Shown: positions 45,447-55,573, counted from the first letter of the stretch. The stretch: 64,000 nucleotides of DNA from Streptomyces sp. BK340 (GCF_007827595.1 NZ_VISR01000001.1:62001-126000), one strand, 5' to 3'. Notes: generated by a model from the sequence alone, not told the origin. Made by a program: numbers and translations.

Positions 45447-46244
45447 TCAGGAGACGAAGTAGGTCGGGTTCGGCAGCTTGTAGGTACGGTCGGCGTAGCC
45501 GCCGTCCAGGTCCGAGTACTGGTCGCCGAAGTTGGCGATGACCTCGTACCCCAGGTCGTCCTCGATGTGCTTGCGGGTACCGGACTTGTACTGCACCGTC
45601 GTGCAGTTCCAGGCGCCCGGGGTGGCGCAGTCGCCCAGGTAGGCCGGCGGGTTGGCCTTGTCCTTGAGGAACATGTGGTCGGCGTCGAGGTTCACATCGG
45701 CGCCGATCTTCTTCAGGTTCTCGACGGCGGCGGTGCGCTGCGCCTCGCTGAGACCGGAGTTGTAGAAGACCTCGACGCCCTTGGACTCGGCGTACTGGAC
45801 CAGCTCCGGGCTGCCGAACACGGCCGGACGGTCGGCCTTGTTCACGTAGTCGGCCCAAGTGGTCGAGTTGTACGTGTAGTTGTAGCGCTTCTCGTAGTCG
45901 AGGCTGAGCAGCAGCGTGTCGTCGATGTCGAAGACGACGGCCGGCTTCTCGCCGTGGCGGTGCGCCTTGCGGGCCGCCTTGTCGATGTAGCGCCTGGCGT
46001 CGGCGTCGATGCGCGCCAGGTCCTTGGCGTACGGGCTGTCCGGGGACGCCTGGTAGACGCCGTTGCTGTCGGCGGTGGTGCCGTAGTAGGTGTCGATGTC
46101 CTTCACCAGGAGCCCGATGTTGTAGGGCTCGTGGGTCGAGTTCGCCGTCGACTGACCGGCCGTGGCCGCGCCGGCGCCGTACAGGGCGCCACCGGCGAGC
46201 GCGCAGGCGGCAGCGATCGCCGCGATCCGCTGTGATTTATGCAT
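45447..46244 (-). CDS. Secreted HAD family (class B-like) acid phosphatase
   Basis: A 265-residue exported phosphatase. Leader 1-30 (IAAIAAACALAGGALYGAGAATAG). The HAD nucleophile motif VVFDIDDTLLL has Asp106 and Asp108; VEVFYNSGLSEAQRTAAVENL near 155 is motif II region, with Lys in MFLKDKAN, and IANFGDQYSDLDGG near 235 is motif III/IV. It would release phosphate from organic esters outside the cell. No PHO box was found upstream. It converges with the GH43-like gene with a 3-nt gap. Confidence 0.9.
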   Translation of the reverse strand: MHKSQRIAAIAAACALAGGALYGAGAATAGQSTANSTHEPYNIGLLVKDIDTYYGTTADSNGVYQASPDSPYAKDLARIDADARRYIDKAARKAHRHGEKPAVVFDIDDTLLLSLDYEKRYNYTYNSTTWADYVNKADRPAVFGSPELVQYAESKGVEVFYNSGLSEAQRTAAVENLKKIGADVNLDADHMFLKDKANPPAYLGDCATPGAWNCTTVQYKSGTRKHIEDDLGYEVIANFGDQYSDLDGGYADRTYKLPNPTYFVS

Positions 46245-46329
46245 GACAGGTTTCTACGCGCGTCACCCAGTCGAATGCGACATCCGTTGCCTGATCGATA
46301 CACACCAATTCGGTTCAAGGCGGGGGCAG

Positions 46330-49300
46330 TCAGTGGCAGGGCGGGTCGTAGGGCTCGCCGGGGACGTACACCTTCCATTCGTCCCTGGTGATCACGTCGC
46401 CGTAGCTCTTGCAGATCAGGTACTTCAGGTCCGGGGTGTTGGTGGCCCAGACGTCGATCTTCTCCCCGGCCGCGGCCAGCAGGGGCTTGCCGTGGGAGCT
46501 GTACGACAGGCTTCCGAAGCCGGTGAGGCTTCCTCGACCGAGGGCGAACTCGCCCTCGTACACCGGAGTCTTCCAGTTGCTGACGTCCCACAGTTCAATG
46601 TGGTTCTGCGCGTACACGCTGCTCGGATCGCCGGAGCTTCCCCAGGCGAGGGTCCTGCCGTCCCGGCTGAAGGTGATGCCTCCGCCCGAGCCGACCGTGC
46701 GCAGCACGGAAGGGGCACCTGCGATTCGGCCGTTCTTGATCCTCCAGAGGCGAGTGGTGTTCTTGGCGTCTGTGGCGGCGAGCAGTTCGCCGTCGGGACG
46801 GAAGGCGGCATTCGACACACCGGCGCCCGGGGTCAGCCACCGGGTCTGCTGGGGTACCGGACGGTGTGCGTTCGCCACCGTCCAGGAGAGCAGCCTGTCG
46901 GCGGTGTTGGCGACCAGGAGCCGGCCCTTCGGGGCGAAGGTGACGACGAAGACGTTGCCCTTCACCGATGCGGTCTGCCGGGGGTGCGAGACGGTCGAGA
47001 CGTCGAACACCTTCACCGAGGCGGGCTGGGTCCGGGCAGCGGTGTTGTCGTTGTTGTCGGCCACGGCCAGCAGATGTCCGTCCGCGCTGAAGGAGAGGTC
47101 CTCGATGCCGTTGGCGATGTCCGTGATGGTGGCGATGACGGGTGCGCCGGACCGGCCGGTGTCCCGCAGCCGGACGACATGCCTGTCACCGCTCAGCTCG
47201 CTGAGTGCGAGGATCTTCCCGTCGGGGCTGAAGGCCGCCCCCTCCGCGCCGATGTCACCGCTGCCCGGCAGCCGTGCCAGGCTCTTGTGAAGCGTGGCCG
47301 TACCGGTCAGGTCCCACAGAGCACCGCCGTTGGCACCGTGAATGACCAACAGCCGCCGCACACCTCTACTGAACTTCGTGGTCACATGGAAGCCGGACGG
47401 TGGCGAGCCGAAGCTGGCTGCAGCGGTTGGCTGGGCCGTGTTCTCCACGTACCACAACAGAACGCCGCGGTCCGTGGCGCGCAGCAACCGGTGGCCGTGT
47501 GGTGTGAAGAGCACCGGCCCGGTCGCGCTTCCGTTTCCGATTCCGTTTTCGTTGAGCTGGGCGGACTGTTGCAGACGGGAACCCGGAGGGACGTCCCAGA
47601 GGTAGGTGTTGGCATCACAGCCGGTGGCGAGGGCCTTCCCGTCCGGACTGAACGCGACGGAGGCCAGGTTCGCCGCACAGTCGGCCCCGTACGTGTCCTT
47701 CGCCGTGCCCGCCGACGCCGGCTGCCCCCGGCCCCCCAGCCGCCACAGACGGACCCGGGTCTTGTCCCCGTCCCCCGGCCCGGCCAGCAGCCGGCCGTCC
47801 GGGCTGAACGCCACGCGGTGCAGCGGCTTTCCGTTCAGGTCGTAGGTCTGGGAGCCCAGCTTGAGACCGGGAAGAACCGCCGACGCCGAGGTGCGCCGCT
47901 GGTCCGTCATGTCCCAGAGCCGGACCTTTCCGTCACTGCCTGCGCTCGCCAGGAACCGGCCCTTCGGCGCGAAGGCGAGCGAGTCGACGTCCCCGGTGTG
48001 GCCCCTCAGGGTGCGCAGCGGGCGTGGGGCGGACCGGTGGGCGATGTCCCACAGCTGGACGGTTCCGTCGACGCGGCCGAGGGCGAGGGTGCGGCCGTCG
48101 GGGCTGATCGTCAGGGACAGGGTCCTGACCTGTTGTCGCTCGGGGACGGCGATGCGGTGCGGGGTCTTCGGTGCGGTGACGTCCCACAACCCCCATGACC
48201 CACTTGGCGTGCTGCCCGCCCGTACGACGGCCACGAGCCGCCCGTCGGGGCTGAGCGCCACCGCACCGGTACGCATCTGGCCCAGGTTCCCCAACCGCTT
48301 GCCGTGCGTCGTGTCCCACAGGACGACGTCGGAACCGGTCGAGACGGCCATCCGTTCGCCCTTGGCGTCCAGGGAGATGTCGTCGGCGGAGGCATCGGAC
48401 ATGAAGACGCCCGGCGTGTCCATGCCAGCGAGCATCGAAGCCGTCCCGATCTGCGGGTCCAGCCGGTTCGCGACCAGGCTGAGCTGTTTGGCCAGCCCCG
48501 GGCGGCTGTCCCTCAGACGGTCCGCCTCCTCGGTGACCAGCCGTGCGACAGCCTGCCGCCGCTGGGCCGCCTCCTTCTGCCCCGACCACCAGGCCAGGCC
48601 CCCGCCCGCCCCGGCCAGCAGTGTCAGCACACACATGCAGGCGATCACAGCCCTGCGGATGTGCACCCCGCGCCGTTCCTGGCGCCACGACTGGTTCAGG
48701 AACTCCGCGAGCCGTGGTTCGAGTTCACCGGCATGCCCCTTGCCCTCGGCGGCAGCGGTCAGACCCGCGCCCTCCAGGCGTTCACGGGTGGCAGCGAGCC
48801 GTGGGCCCCGATAGAGCAGCGAGGGATGCCGGTCCGCCTCCCACCAGACGGCGGCGTCGACGGCGACCTGCTGACGCGTGCGCAGCCAGTCCCGGTCCGC
48901 GTCGATCCATTCGCGCAGCCGGGGCCAGGCGTGCAGCAGGGCGTTGTGGCTGATGCGGACCGTCCGCTCGTCGAGGACCAGCAGTCGTGCCGCGGCCAGT
49001 CGGTTCAGGGCCCGCTCGGCGGCCTGTGGGTCCGGGAGGCCGTCCAGCAGTACGGTGCGGTCGACGGGGCGGCTGGTGTCCGGGGCGTCGTCGTCGATGT
49101 GCACGAGACGCGGCAGCATGCGGCGTGCGGCTGCGCGGCCCGCGGCGTCCAGGTGGTCGTAGGTGTCGTCGGCGGTCTGTTTGATGGCTTCGTCGATGCC
49201 TCCGCTCTCGCGGTAGCCGGCGACGGTCAGCCGTCTGCCCTGGCGGTGCCGCCAGGTGGACCAGAGTGCGTGGGAGAGCAGCGGCAGGGTGCCGGTCCGG

Positions 49301-50824
49301 GACCGGGTCAGCCGGGCGGCGCCCAGTTCGTGGATGAGCAGGTCGGCAAGGCCCTCGTCGAGTTCCAGGCCGACGGCACCGGCCGGGCGCTCGATCGCGG
49401 CCCTCAGCTCCTCCTGTTGCATCGGGCTGACGAGCACCTGGTCGGACCGCAGCACCGCGTCCAGCTCGGGCAGGGCCTGGGCGTGGCCGTAGAAGTCGGC
49501 GCGCAGGGCGACGACGACGAGCGTTCCGGCCTCGGCCAGGGCCGTCAACGCGGCGAGGAACGCGCTGCGTTCGGTCCGGCTGCGGCAGAGGGTGAACAGC
49601 TCCTCCAGCTGGTCCACCACCAGCACCAGGCGCCGCCGGTCCGGGACGAGGCCGTGGACCCAGCCGACGGCGGCTTCCGGGTCCTCTGCCGACAGGACGG
49701 TGTCACCCCGCAGGGCGGTGGTCAGACTGCGGAGGGGGTGTTCGCCGGGGGTCAGGACAAGGCCGGGCCAGGCGGCCGAGCCGGGCAGCAGCGGGGTTCC
49801 GGCCCGTAACGCCGCGAGGAGTCCGGCGTGCAGCAGTGAGGTCTTGCCGGCGCCGGACGGCCCGACCACCGCCAGTGGCCCGGCCCTGCTCGACTGCCTG
49901 GTGGCAGCCGCGGAGCAGCTCGTCGACCAGCTTCTCCCGGCCGTGGAAGAACTCGGCGTCGTCCACGGTGAACGCGTCGAGGCCCGGGTACGGGCAGGGA
50001 CCCGGTGCGGGTTCCTCGGCCGCGGTGGCGTCCGGCTCGTCGGTCGTCGGTGCGGCCGCGTTGACGGCGACGACCAGCCCGCCCGAGCGGTCGCCGGCCT
50101 GGCGGCGCGGCAGCGGCCCGCCCCGGGCCCGTAACGCGCGGAAGAGGTGGTCGTAGACGTCGTCCAGGGTGAGCAGGCGCGGTGCGCGTGGATCGCCGTG
50201 CCGCAGGAGGGTGATCAACTCGCCGGTGAGGGCGGTGTGTTCGGCGTCGTCGGGGGCCAGCGCCAACTGCTCGGCGGATCCCAGCAGGTACATCCCGTGC
50301 CCGGCGGGCAGGCTGAAGGCCGCGGGCTGGGGTGTGCCGTTGCCCAGCCGGGCGCGCCCGGAGAAGCAGCAGTCCAGAATGACGATCACGGACGCGGCGC
50401 GGCACAGGGTGAGTGCCTCGCGCAGGGCCGAGAACGAGAGCGCCTGGTGTGCCGCGAGGCCCGGGGTCAGCCGGTCGGTGGCGCTCGCGGCGAGGTACAG
50501 CTCGTCGCCGGGGCCGATGAGGCCGTGTCCCACGTAGTACACGAGCAGGGTGCTGTCGGCCTCCTGCGCCGCTTCGGCGACGGCCAGGGCCATCGTGCGG
50601 GCGTCCGCCGGGTCGACGAGCGTGCGCAGCCGGTCGGGGGTCACTCCGCAGCGTTCGGTCAGGGCGGCCGCCAGGGCCTCCACGCTGCGTGGCACCGCCG
50701 GTACGGAGGTCAGCGTGGGGCCGTGATGGGTGCCGGTGCCGATGAGCAGCACCCGGGCGCCGGAGGACGCCAGCGCGGTGCCGGGCGTGGGGAGGGCCGG
50801 TGACTCGGCGGACCCGGTGGTCAT
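46330..50824 (-). pseudogene. Caspase-nSTAND-WD40 conflict protein gene, split by an apparent frameshift
   Basis: Two reading frames together encode one protein of about 1,497 residues. Frame one (50824-49909) gives residues 1-305: a caspase-like peptidase with His100 in VYYVGHG and Cys153 in LDCCFSG, then the linker PYPGLDAF and EFFHGREKLVDELL that precedes nSTAND ATPases. Frame two (from 49908) continues AATRQSSRAGPLAVVGPSGAGKTSLL (Walker A), LVLVVDQLEELFTL (Walker B), a helical region, one membrane span (AVIACMCVLTLLAGAGGG), and about 11-12 WD40 repeats with FSPDG motifs, ending VPGEPYDPPCH. Removing one G in CGCGG at 49907-49912 restores the frame. It could be a real mutation, sequencing error or programmed shift. 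Its ATG overlaps the EACC1 gene stop. Confidence 0.85.
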
Positions 50825-51228
50825 AACGCGCCTCCGTCCGCTTCCCGGCCGCTCTCCAGGATCCGGGAGGTGTCGGTCACGAAGGTGCGCAGTTCCCGGG
50901 GGGTCATCGGCCCGACGAGCTTCGTGGAGATCTCCAGCGAGGCGCCGTCGGGCCGGGTCGCCTTGACGGTGACGTCGCTGTGCCGGCTGCGGATCCAGGC
51001 CACCAGGGCGGTGGTGAGTCCGGTGACCGCGCCGCCGGAGCCGAGCGCGACCACCAGGCCGTCCAGGACCGGGCCCAGTGTGCCGGGCACCGGTGGTCCC
51101 TCCTGTGGAGCGACTCTGCCGCGCAGCTCGTCGGCCTCGGTGAGCCAGGCGAGCAGTGACCGCGTCTCGTCCGCGGCTGTGCTGTCTTCGGCACCGTCCG
51201 CGAGATGGACATCCACGTGTACGTCCAC
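50821..51228 (-). CDS. EACC1-like small effector-associated protein
   Basis: A 135-residue protein resembling effector-associated constant component 1 (EACC1), described beside caspase, trypsin and NTPase conflict modules in actinobacteria. It has a short start VDVHVDVHLADG, the helix RSLLAWLTEADELRGRV near 33-49, PGTLGPVLDGLVVALGSGGAVTGL near 58-81 with a hydrophobic helix, and a final strand pair SDVTVKATRPDGASLEI. GTG 51228 follows GGGGGAG at proper spacing; a TTG 45 nt earlier has no such site. The TGA overlaps the caspase gene ATG (ATGA), so the two are one operon. Role: probably adaptor or signal relay to the caspase; inferred. Confidence 0.75.
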   Translation of the reverse strand: MDVHVDVHLADGAEDSTAADETRSLLAWLTEADELRGRVAPQEGPPVPGTLGPVLDGLVVALGSGGAVTGLTTALVAWIRSRHSDVTVKATRPDGASLEISTKLVGPMTPRELRTFVTDTSRILESGREADGGAL

Positions 51229-51389
51229 AGGCTCCCCCGATCCTGCATCCTGTCCCAACAGTCCGTCAGGCAACAGCGTAGGGGGACCGGGAGGAACCTG
51301 ACCCGGGAATTCCGGTCACTGGTCCGCCTTCCGCTTCACCTCGAACACGCCTCCTGATTCATGAGTGCTTCGCCAGGGGTCGCGGGGGT

Positions 51390-53111
51390 TCAACCGGCGT
51401 ACGGGTCCGGCACCTTGCCCGGGCGGGCCAGGAACTCGAAGTCGCAGCCGGTGTCGGCCTGGGTGATCTGTTCGTTGTAGAGGGCGCCGTAGCCGCGCTC
51501 GTAACGGGCGGGCGGCGGCGTCCACTCGGCGCGCCTGCGCTCCAGCTCCTCGTCGTCCACGTGGAGCTGGAGGGTGCGTGCCTCGACGTCCAGGGTGATG
51601 GGGTCCCCGGTGCGCACCAGCGCCAGCGGACCGCCGACGTACGACTCCGGTGCCACGTGCAGCACGCAGGCGCCGTAACTCGTGCCGCTCATCCGGGCGT
51701 CGGAGATCCGCACCATGTCCCGCACGCCCTGCCTGAGCAGGTGCTCCGGGATCGGGAGCATGCCGTACTCGGGCATGCCGGGGCCGCCCCTGGGGCCGGC
51801 GTTGCGCAGCACGAGCACGCTGTCGGCGGTGATGCCGAGGGACGGGTCGTCGATGGTGCGCTGCATGGTCCGGTAGTCGTCGAAGACGACGGCCGGGCCG
51901 GTGTGCCTGAGCAGCCGGGGCTCGGCGGCGATGTGCTTGATGACGGCGCCGTCGGGGCAGAGGTTGCCGCGCAGCACCGCGACCCCGCCCTCGCTCGCGA
52001 CCGGGTTGCCGCGGGGGCGGATGACGTCGTCGTCGTGCACCCGCGCGCCGTCCAGCTGCTCGCGCAGGGTGTCGTACGACACCGTCGGCCGGTCCAGGTG
52101 GAGCAGGTCCGGGATGCGGGAGAGGAAGCCGGGCAGGCCGCCCGCGAAGTGGAAGTCCTCCATGAGGTGGCGCTGTCCGCCGGGGCGGACGTCGGCGAGG
52201 ACCGGGACCGTGCGGGCGATGCGGTCGAAGTCGTCCAGCGTCAGTTCCACTCCGGCCCGGCCCGCCATGGCGATCAGGTGGATCACGGCATTGGTGGAGC
52301 CACCGAGGCCGAGCACGGTGGTGACCGCGTCCGCGAAGGCCTCCCGGGTGAGGACCTCGCTCAGCCTGCGGTCCCTGCGGACCAGTTCGACGATCGTCAG
52401 GCCCGCCCTGGCGGCCATCCGGTCGTGTGCGGAGTCCACCGCCGGGATGCTGGACGCGCCGGGCACGGTGACGCCGAGCGCCTCGGCGGCCGCGGTCAGC
52501 GTGGACGCCGTTCCCATGGTCATGCAGTGGCCCGGCGAGCGGGCCAGGCCACTCTCCAGCTCGGTCATCTCGCAGTCCCCGACGAGGCCGGCCCGCTTCT
52601 GGTCCCAGTACTTCCACATGTCGGTGCCGGAGCCGAGGACCTCGCCCCGCCAGTGGCCCGGGAGCATGGGCCCGGCCGGCACGAAGACGGCGGGCAGGTC
52701 CACCGAGGCGGCGCCCATCAGCAGGGCGGGCGTGGACTTGTCGCAGCCGCCCATCAGGACGGCGCCGTCGACCGGGTACGACCGCAGCAGCTCCTCGGTC
52801 TCCATCGCGAGCAGGTTCCGGTAGAGCATCGGGGTCGGCTTCTGGAAGGTCTCGCTGAGTGTGGAGACCGGGAACTCGAGCGGGAAGCCCCCGGCCTGCC
52901 AGACCCCGCGCTTCACGGCCTGCGCCCGGTCCCGCAGGTGCACATGGCAGGGGTTGATGTCCGACCAGGTGTTGAGGATCGCGACGACCGGCTTGCCCAG
53001 GTGCTCCTCGGGCAGGTAGCCGAGCTGGCGGGTACGGGCGCGGTGACTGAAGGAGCGCAGGCCGTCGGTGCCGTACCACTGGTGGCTTCTCAGCTCGTGC
53101 GGCTGCTTCAC
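51390..53111 (-). CDS. IlvD/Edd family sugar-acid dehydratase (arabonate/xylonate type)
   Basis: A 573-residue Fe-S dehydratase that removes water from an aldonic acid to give a 2-keto-3-deoxy acid. Cluster and metal motifs: LNTWSDINPCHVHLRD near 44, LMGGCDKSTPALLMGA near 114 and GDCEMTELESGLA near 181, plus GGSTNAVIHLIAMAG near 270. Compared with IlvD the HELRSHQWYGTDG start and the DFEFLARPG tail are typical of the pentonate branch. GTG 53111 overlaps the upstream stop as GTGA; an ATG at 53120 is possible. It follows a DHDPS-family gene, so the pair could make and process 2-keto-3-deoxypentonate. Substrate is inferred. Confidence 0.85.
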   Translation of the reverse strand: MKQPHELRSHQWYGTDGLRSFSHRARTRQLGYLPEEHLGKPVVAILNTWSDINPCHVHLRDRAQAVKRGVWQAGGFPLEFPVSTLSETFQKPTPMLYRNLLAMETEELLRSYPVDGAVLMGGCDKSTPALLMGAASVDLPAVFVPAGPMLPGHWRGEVLGSGTDMWKYWDQKRAGLVGDCEMTELESGLARSPGHCMTMGTASTLTAAAEALGVTVPGASSIPAVDSAHDRMAARAGLTIVELVRRDRRLSEVLTREAFADAVTTVLGLGGSTNAVIHLIAMAGRAGVELTLDDFDRIARTVPVLADVRPGGQRHLMEDFHFAGGLPGFLSRIPDLLHLDRPTVSYDTLREQLDGARVHDDDVIRPRGNPVASEGGVAVLRGNLCPDGAVIKHIAAEPRLLRHTGPAVVFDDYRTMQRTIDDPSLGITADSVLVLRNAGPRGGPGMPEYGMLPIPEHLLRQGVRDMVRISDARMSGTSYGACVLHVAPESYVGGPLALVRTGDPITLDVEARTLQLHVDDEELERRRAEWTPPPARYERGYGALYNEQITQADTGCDFEFLARPGKVPDPYAG

Positions 53112-54019
53112 ACCGGCCATCCGGCGGCGATGGCGGCGACCTCGGCGCGCTCGTCCTCGGGCAGCTGCCTGCTCGGCGGACGGACGTCCCGGCGGCACAG
53201 GCCGAGCGCGGCGAGGGCCTCCTTGACGACGGTGACGTTGTCGGCGGAGCCGTGGGCGGCACGCAGTTCCTCGAACCGGCGGATCTGCTCCCAGACCTTC
53301 ATGGCGGCCGGGTAGTCACCGGATCGAAGCGCTTCGATCATGTGCAGCGAAACGGCCGGGGCGACGTTCACGAGCCCCGAGGTGAAGCCGGTGGCGCCCG
53401 CGGAGAAGTAGGAGGGTGCGTACGGTTCGGCCAGGCCCGCCACCCAGACGAAGCGGTCCAGGCCGGCGTCCCGCGCGAAGGCCGCGAAGCGTGCGGCGTC
53501 CGGGACGGCGTACTTCACGCCGATGACGTTGGGGCAGTGGCCGGCGAGTTCGGCGAGGCGGGCGCCGGGCAGCCGGGCGTTGCGGATGTAGGGGACCACG
53601 CCCAGTTCGGGCACGGCCTCGGCGATGGCGCGGTGGTAGTCGACCCAGCCGGCCGCCGATACGTACGGGTGGACGGGCTGGTGGACCATCACCATCTGCG
53701 CGCCGAGTGCGCGGGCGTGCCGGGCGGAGGCGGTCGCGGTGGGCAGGTCGTGGCCGACGCCGGCCAGGATCACGGCGCGGTCGCCGGCCTCGTCGACGGT
53801 CGACTCGGCGACCAGGCGGCGCTCTTCGGGGGTGAGGGCGTAGAACTCGCCGGTGTTGCCGTTCGGGGTGAGGGTGCGGATCCCGCCGTCGAGCAGCCGG
53901 CGCAGCAGGGCCCGGTGGGTGTCCCGCGCGACGGAGCCGTCCTCGGCGAAGGGGGTCACCGGGATGGCCACCACGTCGGCCAGGGCCGCCCGTTGGCTCT
54001 CGAACGTCACGCTGCTCAT
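53108..54019 (-). CDS. DHDPS/NAL family dehydratase or aldolase
   Basis: A 303-residue TIM-barrel lyase of the dihydrodipicolinate synthase/N-acetylneuraminate lyase family. VVAIPVTPFAEDG near 16, TPNGNTGEFYALTPEER near 50, the Tyr in GVVPYIRN near 141 and the Schiff-base lysine in IGVKYAVPD (Lys169). Paired with an aldonic-acid dehydratase and a GntR regulator, so it probably acts on 2-keto-3-deoxypentonate (dehydratase to alpha-ketoglutarate semialdehyde, or aldolase), not in lysine synthesis. ATG 54019 overlaps the GntR stop (ATGA); its stop overlaps the dehydratase gene. Confidence 0.85.
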   Translation of the reverse strand: MSSVTFESQRAALADVVAIPVTPFAEDGSVARDTHRALLRRLLDGGIRTLTPNGNTGEFYALTPEERRLVAESTVDEAGDRAVILAGVGHDLPTATASARHARALGAQMVMVHQPVHPYVSAAGWVDYHRAIAEAVPELGVVPYIRNARLPGARLAELAGHCPNVIGVKYAVPDAARFAAFARDAGLDRFVWVAGLAEPYAPSYFSAGATGFTSGLVNVAPAVSLHMIEALRSGDYPAAMKVWEQIRRFEELRAAHGSADNVTVVKEALAALGLCRRDVRPPSRQLPEDERAEVAAIAAGWPV

Positions 54020-54681
54020 CGATGGCCTTCCGCCGGGTCGGACTCGGTGTCCGAGGGGAAAGCGCGCCGTACGAACGAGGCGATGTGGGAGTGCAGGGCG
54101 CTCGCCGCGCCATCCGCGTCGCCGTCCAGCGCGAGCCGCAGGATCTCCCGGTGCTCGGCGGCCTCGCGCTCCCAGGAGGGGTCGGCCGCCCAGGCGACGG
54201 CGGAGACGAGGGCGGCCTGGTCGCGGACCTCGTCCAGCATCCTGCCGAGCAGCGGGTTGCCGCACGGCAGGTAGAGGGCGCGGTGGAACTCGCGGTTGGC
54301 CAGGGAGCGTTCGGCGGTGTCGCCGGCGGCGTCGGCCCGGGCGAGCGCCTCACGGGCGGCGTCGAGGGAGGCTTCGCGCCGCACCGCCCGGCGCAGCGCC
54401 TCGGGCTCCAGCAGCAGCCGCACGTCGTAGACCTCGCGCGCCATGTCCGCGTCCACCATGCGCACCGTGACGCCCTTGTACTGGCTCATCACGACGAGCC
54501 CGGTCCCGGCGAGGGTCTTCAGTGCCTCCCGCACCGGGGTCTTGGACACCCCGAACTGTGCGGCCAGCTCCGTCTCGACCAGGGCCTGGCCGGGCGTCAG
54601 CAGGCCGGTCAGGATGCGGTGTCTGATCGCGTCCAGCACGTACTGCGTGCGGGACGGGATCGGGGTGGGCACAGAGGTCAT
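54016..54681 (-). CDS. GntR family regulator, FCD subfamily
   Basis: A 221-residue GntR regulator. Winged helix about 10-75 (YVLDAIRHRILTGLLTPGQAL, ETELAAQFGVSKTPVREALKTLAG) and an all-helical FCD effector domain with REFHRALYLPCGN near 128, ASAVAWAADPSWEREAAEHREIL near 165 and ALHSHIASFVRR at the end, where His and Asp usually hold a metal and the effector. It is first in an operon with the DHDPS-family enzyme and dehydratase, so it probably senses a sugar acid and controls them. Palindromes lie just upstream. Confidence 0.93.
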   Translation of the reverse strand: MTSVPTPIPSRTQYVLDAIRHRILTGLLTPGQALVETELAAQFGVSKTPVREALKTLAGTGLVVMSQYKGVTVRMVDADMAREVYDVRLLLEPEALRRAVRREASLDAAREALARADAAGDTAERSLANREFHRALYLPCGNPLLGRMLDEVRDQAALVSAVAWAADPSWEREAAEHREILRLALDGDADGAASALHSHIASFVRRAFPSDTESDPAEGHR

Positions 54682-54711
54682 ACGGCCCTCTCGGATCTCA
54701 CATATCGCGTC

Positions 54712-54734
54712 TCATATATGACGTACGAAGTACG
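54712..54734. promoter_or_regulatory. Adjacent palindromes upstream of gntR
   Basis: TCATATATGA (54712-54721) is a perfect palindrome, followed at once by CGTACGAAGTACG (54722-54734), a perfect 5-bp inverted repeat. They lie 31 nt before the gntR ATG, and short palindromes of this kind are typical autoregulatory sites of FCD-GntR proteins. Confidence 0.55.
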
Positions 54735-54811
54735 ACGCGTTGAAGGTAGGAGGGGGCCCGTGATTCGTCAATGCTTCTGACAAAGGAAGTCGGGGTGCCT
54801 GGGCGACCGGC

Positions 54812-55573
54812 TCAGACGGTGCGGGTGTCGCCCTCGACGGCGGTGTACGTGGGCCGGCCGGAGACCGCGGTGGCTCGCGCGGTGGCCGCCTCGCGGGTGA
54901 GCGTGGGGCCGACATGGGTGACGAGCAGCTCGCGCACATGTGCGTCCCGCGCGATACGGCCGGCGTCCTCGGGTGTCAGGTGGACCTGCCGGGGGTGTTC
55001 GCCTACGCGATGCTCGTCGAGGTCCGCCTCGCACAGGAACAGGTCGGCGCGGGAGGCGAGTTCGACGAGCGCGGAGCAGGGTCCGCTGTCTCCCGAGTAG
55101 GCGAGGACACTGCCCTGGGCCTCGGCGCGCAGCCCGTACGCCTCGGTGTCGTGGGCGACGGCGCGGGCGGTCAGACGCAGGTTCCAGTGCCGGACGTCGT
55201 GGCCGTCGTACAGGGCCCGGAAGTCGAAGACGCCCTTCAGGAACTCGATGTCGGGACGGCCGAAGAAGCCGGCCAGCCGGCGCGCGCAGTCCTGGGGCGC
55301 GTACACCGGGATCGGGGCGTTCGGGGTCATGCCGCCGAAGGCGAAGGCGTAGGCGGCGGCGAGCAGGTCGGCGCTGTGGTCGGCGTGCAGATGCGAGATC
55401 CAGATCGCGGTGAGCCGGGCGGGATCCGTGTGCCGCTGCAACGCGGCGAACGTACCGGGCCCCGCGTCCACCCACACCTCGGCGCCGCCGCCGGACACCA
55501 GATAGCCGGAGCAGGGCCGGTCGGGGCCCGGGTGCGGCGAGGCGGTACCGAGGACGGTGAGGGAGAGCGGCAT
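54812..55573 (-). CDS. Metallo-beta-lactamase fold hydrolase (RNase Z/cyclase-like)
   Basis: A 253-residue MBL-fold protein. The zinc site is SHLHADHSADL with His61, His63, Asp65 and His66; later ligands are in LAYSGDSGPC near 162 (Asp) and LLVTHVGP near 221 (His). The opening LTVLGTASPHPGPDRPCSGYLV resembles RNase Z-like and phosphodiesterase members of the fold. No signal peptide. Substrate unknown. Upstream of and on the same strand as the gntR operon but separated by 130 nt with regulatory palindromes. Confidence 0.88.
   Translation of the reverse strand: MPLSLTVLGTASPHPGPDRPCSGYLVSGGGAEVWVDAGPGTFAALQRHTDPARLTAIWISHLHADHSADLLAAAYAFAFGGMTPNAPIPVYAPQDCARRLAGFFGRPDIEFLKGVFDFRALYDGHDVRHWNLRLTARAVAHDTEAYGLRAEAQGSVLAYSGDSGPCSALVELASRADLFLCEADLDEHRVGEHPRQVHLTPEDAGRIARDAHVRELLVTHVGPTLTREAATARATAVSGRPTYTAVEGDTRTV

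Noticed and set aside
53108..54019. Lysine-pathway DapA
   Set aside because: The family fits but it is coupled to an aldonic-acid dehydratase and GntR regulator, so a sugar-acid role is more likely.
53316..54353. Long minus-strand frame in another phase over the DHDPS and GntR genes
   Set aside because: Pro/Arg-rich translation of +1 phase; the two overlapping real genes have clear families.
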